64,000 nt of DNA from Hydrogenophaga crassostreae (GTDB taxonomy: Bacteria > Pseudomonadota > Gammaproteobacteria > Burkholderiales > Burkholderiaceae_C), in the NCBI RefSeq assembly GCF_001761385.1, contig NZ_CP017476.1, forward strand, positions 2,779,501-2,843,500, read 5' to 3'. The notes beneath the pieces are model-generated. The model was not told where the DNA came from. It was given only the letters and a program-made list of their open reading frames with translations, and made no database searches. This document shows positions 61,488 to 64,000 of the stretch, piece after piece. Numbering within the stretch: position 1 is the first letter of the stretch; each line of letters starts with the position of its first letter. The position numbers and the translations under genes are program-made.

Positions 61488-63629
61488 TCAAGGCTTTTTC
61501 TGCGCAGGCTCGTCATCGTCATCTTCAGGAGGCATGAAGTCCATCACTTCAAAATCAATCAAATTTCCTTCATCAGCCACACTGGCAGACAGCCGTTTAC
61601 CATCCACAACAGCCGATGCCTTTACCGCCTCAGGGACCTCTGGTAACGAAGCTTCAAAAGCCGACATTTCATCCAGGGCGTCCAAATCCACATCAAGCCC
61701 CAACCGCGGAGACGCCACTGGCATGTTGTCAAAAGGCTCGGTAACCGGATCTCCTTTGTCCCTGGAACTGCTTCCCATTGCAGCCGCCGAGCCTGCTGCG
61801 GCCTTCAACGGCTTGATTGCCGTGTGCTCAAAGTCAGGGCTGTCCTCATGGTCACCCAGCTCTGCCCGCTTGATCATTTCCTTGGCAACCGCATGCAGGA
61901 GCAGCAACTCGCGGTAGGCCTCCAGATCAAAAACCTCGCCATCTTCGTCGTTCGCATCACGGAAGATAGATTGCTCGATTACATCCAGGACACGAGGTTG
62001 CGGCCACAGCGCTTGAATACGTCCAAAGGCCGTTTCATATCCCTCAAGACCCACACTGTTGTCGGAGTACTCGTCAAAGGGCGGGGCACCGGCATTGAAC
62101 TTGTGGTTAAAAACCTCGCGAAGCTCGTCATAGTCTTGGCGCCGATTCTGCTGGTGATAAAGCCTGAACAAATCCAGATAAGCCAATGCGCTGGGTTCCT
62201 GACTCTCCAGCAAATGGCTCTTCAACACACCGATCGCTTTTTCGTTTTCGCCTAGCGAGACAAAGAAATCGGCTTGCTGTTGAACGTCAAACAACTCTTC
62301 CGTGGCCAGTGAGCGCGAACCGGCCGCGTGGTTTGATTCGTCTCCCTGCCCACGAGAAGCGGGCAGGACCGCGCGCAAGCTCGAATCGTTCCCATGAAGA
62401 GACTCGTAGTCATCGAAGCCAGATTCCGCATCGATATCCAGATCAATATCAACACCCACCGGGTCACGGCGACCTGCGACCGCAGCAGTTGAAGCAACGG
62501 CTGCACCTGCGACGCCTGCTGCGACTGGCTTCTTGGCACCATCCCACCATGCGGCGTCTCGTCGGACAACTTCAACGGGCTCTTTGCGCCGACGGAAAAA
62601 CCACAGCCCCAAAATCGACAGCACCAGCAAGGCGCCTAGAAGATAGGCCAGCCAGGTGATGTAGCGCGACTGATCCAGTTGCGCCTGCATGGCTTGAATC
62701 GCGGCTTCATCCCGGGCTTCCTTTTCACGCAATCCTTTGGACTCCGCTTCCAGAACCGCCAACTTTTGCGAGTCGCGCAAAATGTCTTCAGGCGAGGCGT
62801 TGATGGCCTTCCAGAGCTGGCCTGCAGCAGCCCGCTCTTGCTCCGAGGTTGTCGGCTCGCTCAGCAGCGACAACGAAAGCTTGAGCACCGGATCGCGCTC
62901 AATACCCAGGCTCAGGTCCACGGGTTCGAGGTGCAACCTGGGAGCAGTGGTGACTTCGGCCACAGGATCTGGTTTGCGAACCACACTCTTGGGTGCGGGC
63001 TTCGGAGTCGCAGCCTTTCGAACCGGTGGTTTTGCACGCTCAGGCTTGGGTGCTTGTGCTACATCTGACGAGCCTTCGTCGCCGACGCTTCTCAGGGCTT
63101 CACTGGACCGGTTGGCGTTATTGGTGCCGCGAGAAGCAGTCGCCGCCTGGCCGTTTTCGCTCACGACCTTTGGCAAAACCCTCGATGAAGCGCCGCCACC
63201 AACTGATGCCCCATCGATTGAACGCCCGGCGCCATCCAAACCATTGGTTGAAGTCGCAGCCACTGGGGCTGGATCGGCCAACAAGACATACCGGCGCGCA
63301 AACGGCGCCGCGCATCCGGCACTGACCTCCAGCGATACCACTGGCTCATTCACAGGTACAGTGGTCTGAATTCTGATTGAAGCCTTTGCATCAGGCGCAC
63401 TTCGCTGGGGGGTGATCTGCACGGCACTGGATGCCAGCCGAGACTCACCAAACAGCACGCCTGCGCGAATGCAGAGATCGGAAAGATCTTCACCGGGACT
63501 GGTCAAAGCCTCCACCCTGATGTCCAAGGTGCGTCCGATCACCGCCGCGCCACCATGACGACCCAACGTAACCGCCGAGCTCGGCAAAGCCGTTGATAGC
63601 AAAATAGAGCTGATCACAATCAGGCGCAC
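61488..63629 (-). CDS. fimV: FimV-like cell-pole/pilus-associated protein
   Basis: 713 residues. A signal peptide (1-19) precedes an exported N-domain, a Pro/Lys-rich linker (about 195-225), a coiled-coil part (about 280-315, LAVLEAESKGLREKEARDE), a single membrane helix (about 323-344, YLLGALLVLSILGLWFF) and an acidic cytoplasmic part with TPR-like helices (DVQQQADFFVSLGENEKAIG) and an acidic C-terminus. No LysM domain was recognised in the periplasmic part, unlike Pseudomonas FimV or Vibrio HubP. The architecture fits FimV, which organises the cell pole for type IV pili or related machines. It has a strong terminator. Confidence 0.75.
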   Translation of the reverse strand: MRLIVISSILLSTALPSSAVTLGRHGGAAVIGRTLDIRVEALTSPGEDLSDLCIRAGVLFGESRLASSAVQITPQRSAPDAKASIRIQTTVPVNEPVVSLEVSAGCAAPFARRYVLLADPAPVAATSTNGLDGAGRSIDGASVGGGASSRVLPKVVSENGQAATASRGTNNANRSSEALRSVGDEGSSDVAQAPKPERAKPPVRKAATPKPAPKSVVRKPDPVAEVTTAPRLHLEPVDLSLGIERDPVLKLSLSLLSEPTTSEQERAAAGQLWKAINASPEDILRDSQKLAVLEAESKGLREKEARDEAAIQAMQAQLDQSRYITWLAYLLGALLVLSILGLWFFRRRKEPVEVVRRDAAWWDGAKKPVAAGVAGAAVASTAAVAGRRDPVGVDIDLDIDAESGFDDYESLHGNDSSLRAVLPASRGQGDESNHAAGSRSLATEELFDVQQQADFFVSLGENEKAIGVLKSHLLESQEPSALAYLDLFRLYHQQNRRQDYDELREVFNHKFNAGAPPFDEYSDNSVGLEGYETAFGRIQALWPQPRVLDVIEQSIFRDANDEDGEVFDLEAYRELLLLHAVAKEMIKRAELGDHEDSPDFEHTAIKPLKAAAGSAAAMGSSSRDKGDPVTEPFDNMPVASPRLGLDVDLDALDEMSAFEASLPEVPEAVKASAVVDGKRLSASVADEGNLIDFEVMDFMPPEDDDDEPAQKKP

Positions 63630-63706
63630 GTCAGAATCCCTTCTTCCTTAGGTGGGGAACATTTTGTCATAGGTTCGAACATGTTCACCTCAAATAGTAC
63701 TTTCAT

Positions 63707-64000
63707 ATGCAACCATTTCTTCCTTTAGCCCAACCCATCTTCCAAACCGTCGGCGTGATCGGTGGCGGCGCCATGGGCAGAGGCATCGCTCAGATGGCAG
63801 TGCAAGCAGGCAGCGACGTATTCTTGCTGGACAGCCAGCCAGGTGCCGCACAGGCCGCAATCGCCGCAATCACTGCAATTTGGGATCGCCTGGTTACCAA
63901 AGGCAAGCTGACGGATGAGATGCGCAACTTGCATCTCACACGGCTCAGCGCAGCCCCAGACGCCGCAGCGCTGGCGCCGTGCAACCTCATCATTGAAGCG
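63707..64000 (+). CDS. 3-hydroxyacyl-CoA dehydrogenase, N-terminal part (cut by window edge)
   Basis: 98 codons are visible from ATG 63707. The NAD-binding loop VGVIGGGAMGRGIAQMAVQA (residues about 15-34) and the following acidic strand VFLLDSQPGA are typical of short-chain FadB/PaaH-type 3-hydroxyacyl-CoA dehydrogenases. The gene runs off the right edge. It is divergent from the FimV-like gene. Confidence 0.9.
   Translation, partial: MQPFLPLAQPIFQTVGVIGGGAMGRGIAQMAVQAGSDVFLLDSQPGAAQAAIAAITAIWDRLVTKGKLTDEMRNLHLTRLSAAPDAAALAPCNLIIEA

Overview
The window is a gene-dense, GC-rich bacterial chromosome segment. Protein families and gene order (trxA–rho, exbB/exbD–lpxK–trm112–kdsB–adk, hemF–nadD–rsfS–rlmH–maf–rng, clpS–clpA, icd pairs, FimV-like protein, type B L31) fit a betaproteobacterium of the order Burkholderiales, most likely family Comamonadaceae. 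Genus is not decidable from the sequence alone. No insertion sequence, prophage, CRISPR array or rRNA operon was seen. One tRNA (Lys, UUU) is present.

Layout. 1-4.3 kb: C-terminal part of an AddB-like nuclease (minus), then trxA and rho. 4.4-6.8 kb: a LysR regulator divergent from a class II aldolase, then ribosomal protein L31. 6.9-8.6 kb: a polytopic membrane protein. 8.6-24.5 kb: a phosphate/polyphosphate region, with pstSCAB-phoU-phoBR (minus), a TlpA-like thioredoxin, exopolyphosphatase ppx, a response regulator fused to a cyclase-like domain, a large hybrid kinase ending in an HPt domain, a SixA-like phosphohistidine phosphatase and polyphosphate kinase ppk. 24.7 kb: tRNA-Lys. 24.9-29.7 kb: tcdA, a YeeE/YedE sulfur transporter, and cpoB-pal-tolB. 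29.8-36.7 kb: msbA, an outer-membrane protein, rng, maf, rlmH and rsfS. 36.7-40.5 kb: nadD, hemF, purD and yebC. 40.5-43.4 kb: a HerA-like ATPase, a DUF1499 protein and an SGNH lipoprotein. 43.5-51.5 kb: clpA, clpS, dimeric-type icd, a DUF192 protein, monomeric icd and sodB. 51.6-57.2 kb: xseA, a TolQ/ExbB and ExbD pair, lpxK, a Trm112-like protein, kdsB and adk. 57.3-64 kb: asparaginase, lexA, a small orphan gene, a D-2-hydroxyacid dehydrogenase, a degraded Sel1-repeat fragment, a FimV-like protein and the start of a 3-hydroxyacyl-CoA dehydrogenase.

The most coherent functional story is 8.6-24.5 kb. A canonical Pho box lies exactly 10 bp before a -10 element upstream of pstS. A weaker site with the same geometry precedes ppk, so phosphate uptake and polyphosphate synthesis may share PhoB control. 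Between them, a hybrid kinase (HisKA-HATPase-REC-HPt) directly follows a REC-cyclase protein in the same direction. A SixA-type phosphatase gene meets the kinase gene tail to tail. Together these look like a phosphorelay with its output protein and possibly its off-switch. The cyclase-like domain has lost a key metal aspartate (Glu instead) and the adenine-selecting lysine, so its output may not be cAMP. This is the best candidate for an undescribed system here.

Other points of interest are a histone-H1-like Lys/Ala tail on RsfS, two unrelated NADP isocitrate dehydrogenases 0.6 kb apart, a perfect 18-bp palindrome next to a consensus DnaA box between xseA and exbB, tandem SOS boxes before lexA, a Sel1-repeat gene remnant and a REP-like GC-rich repeat.
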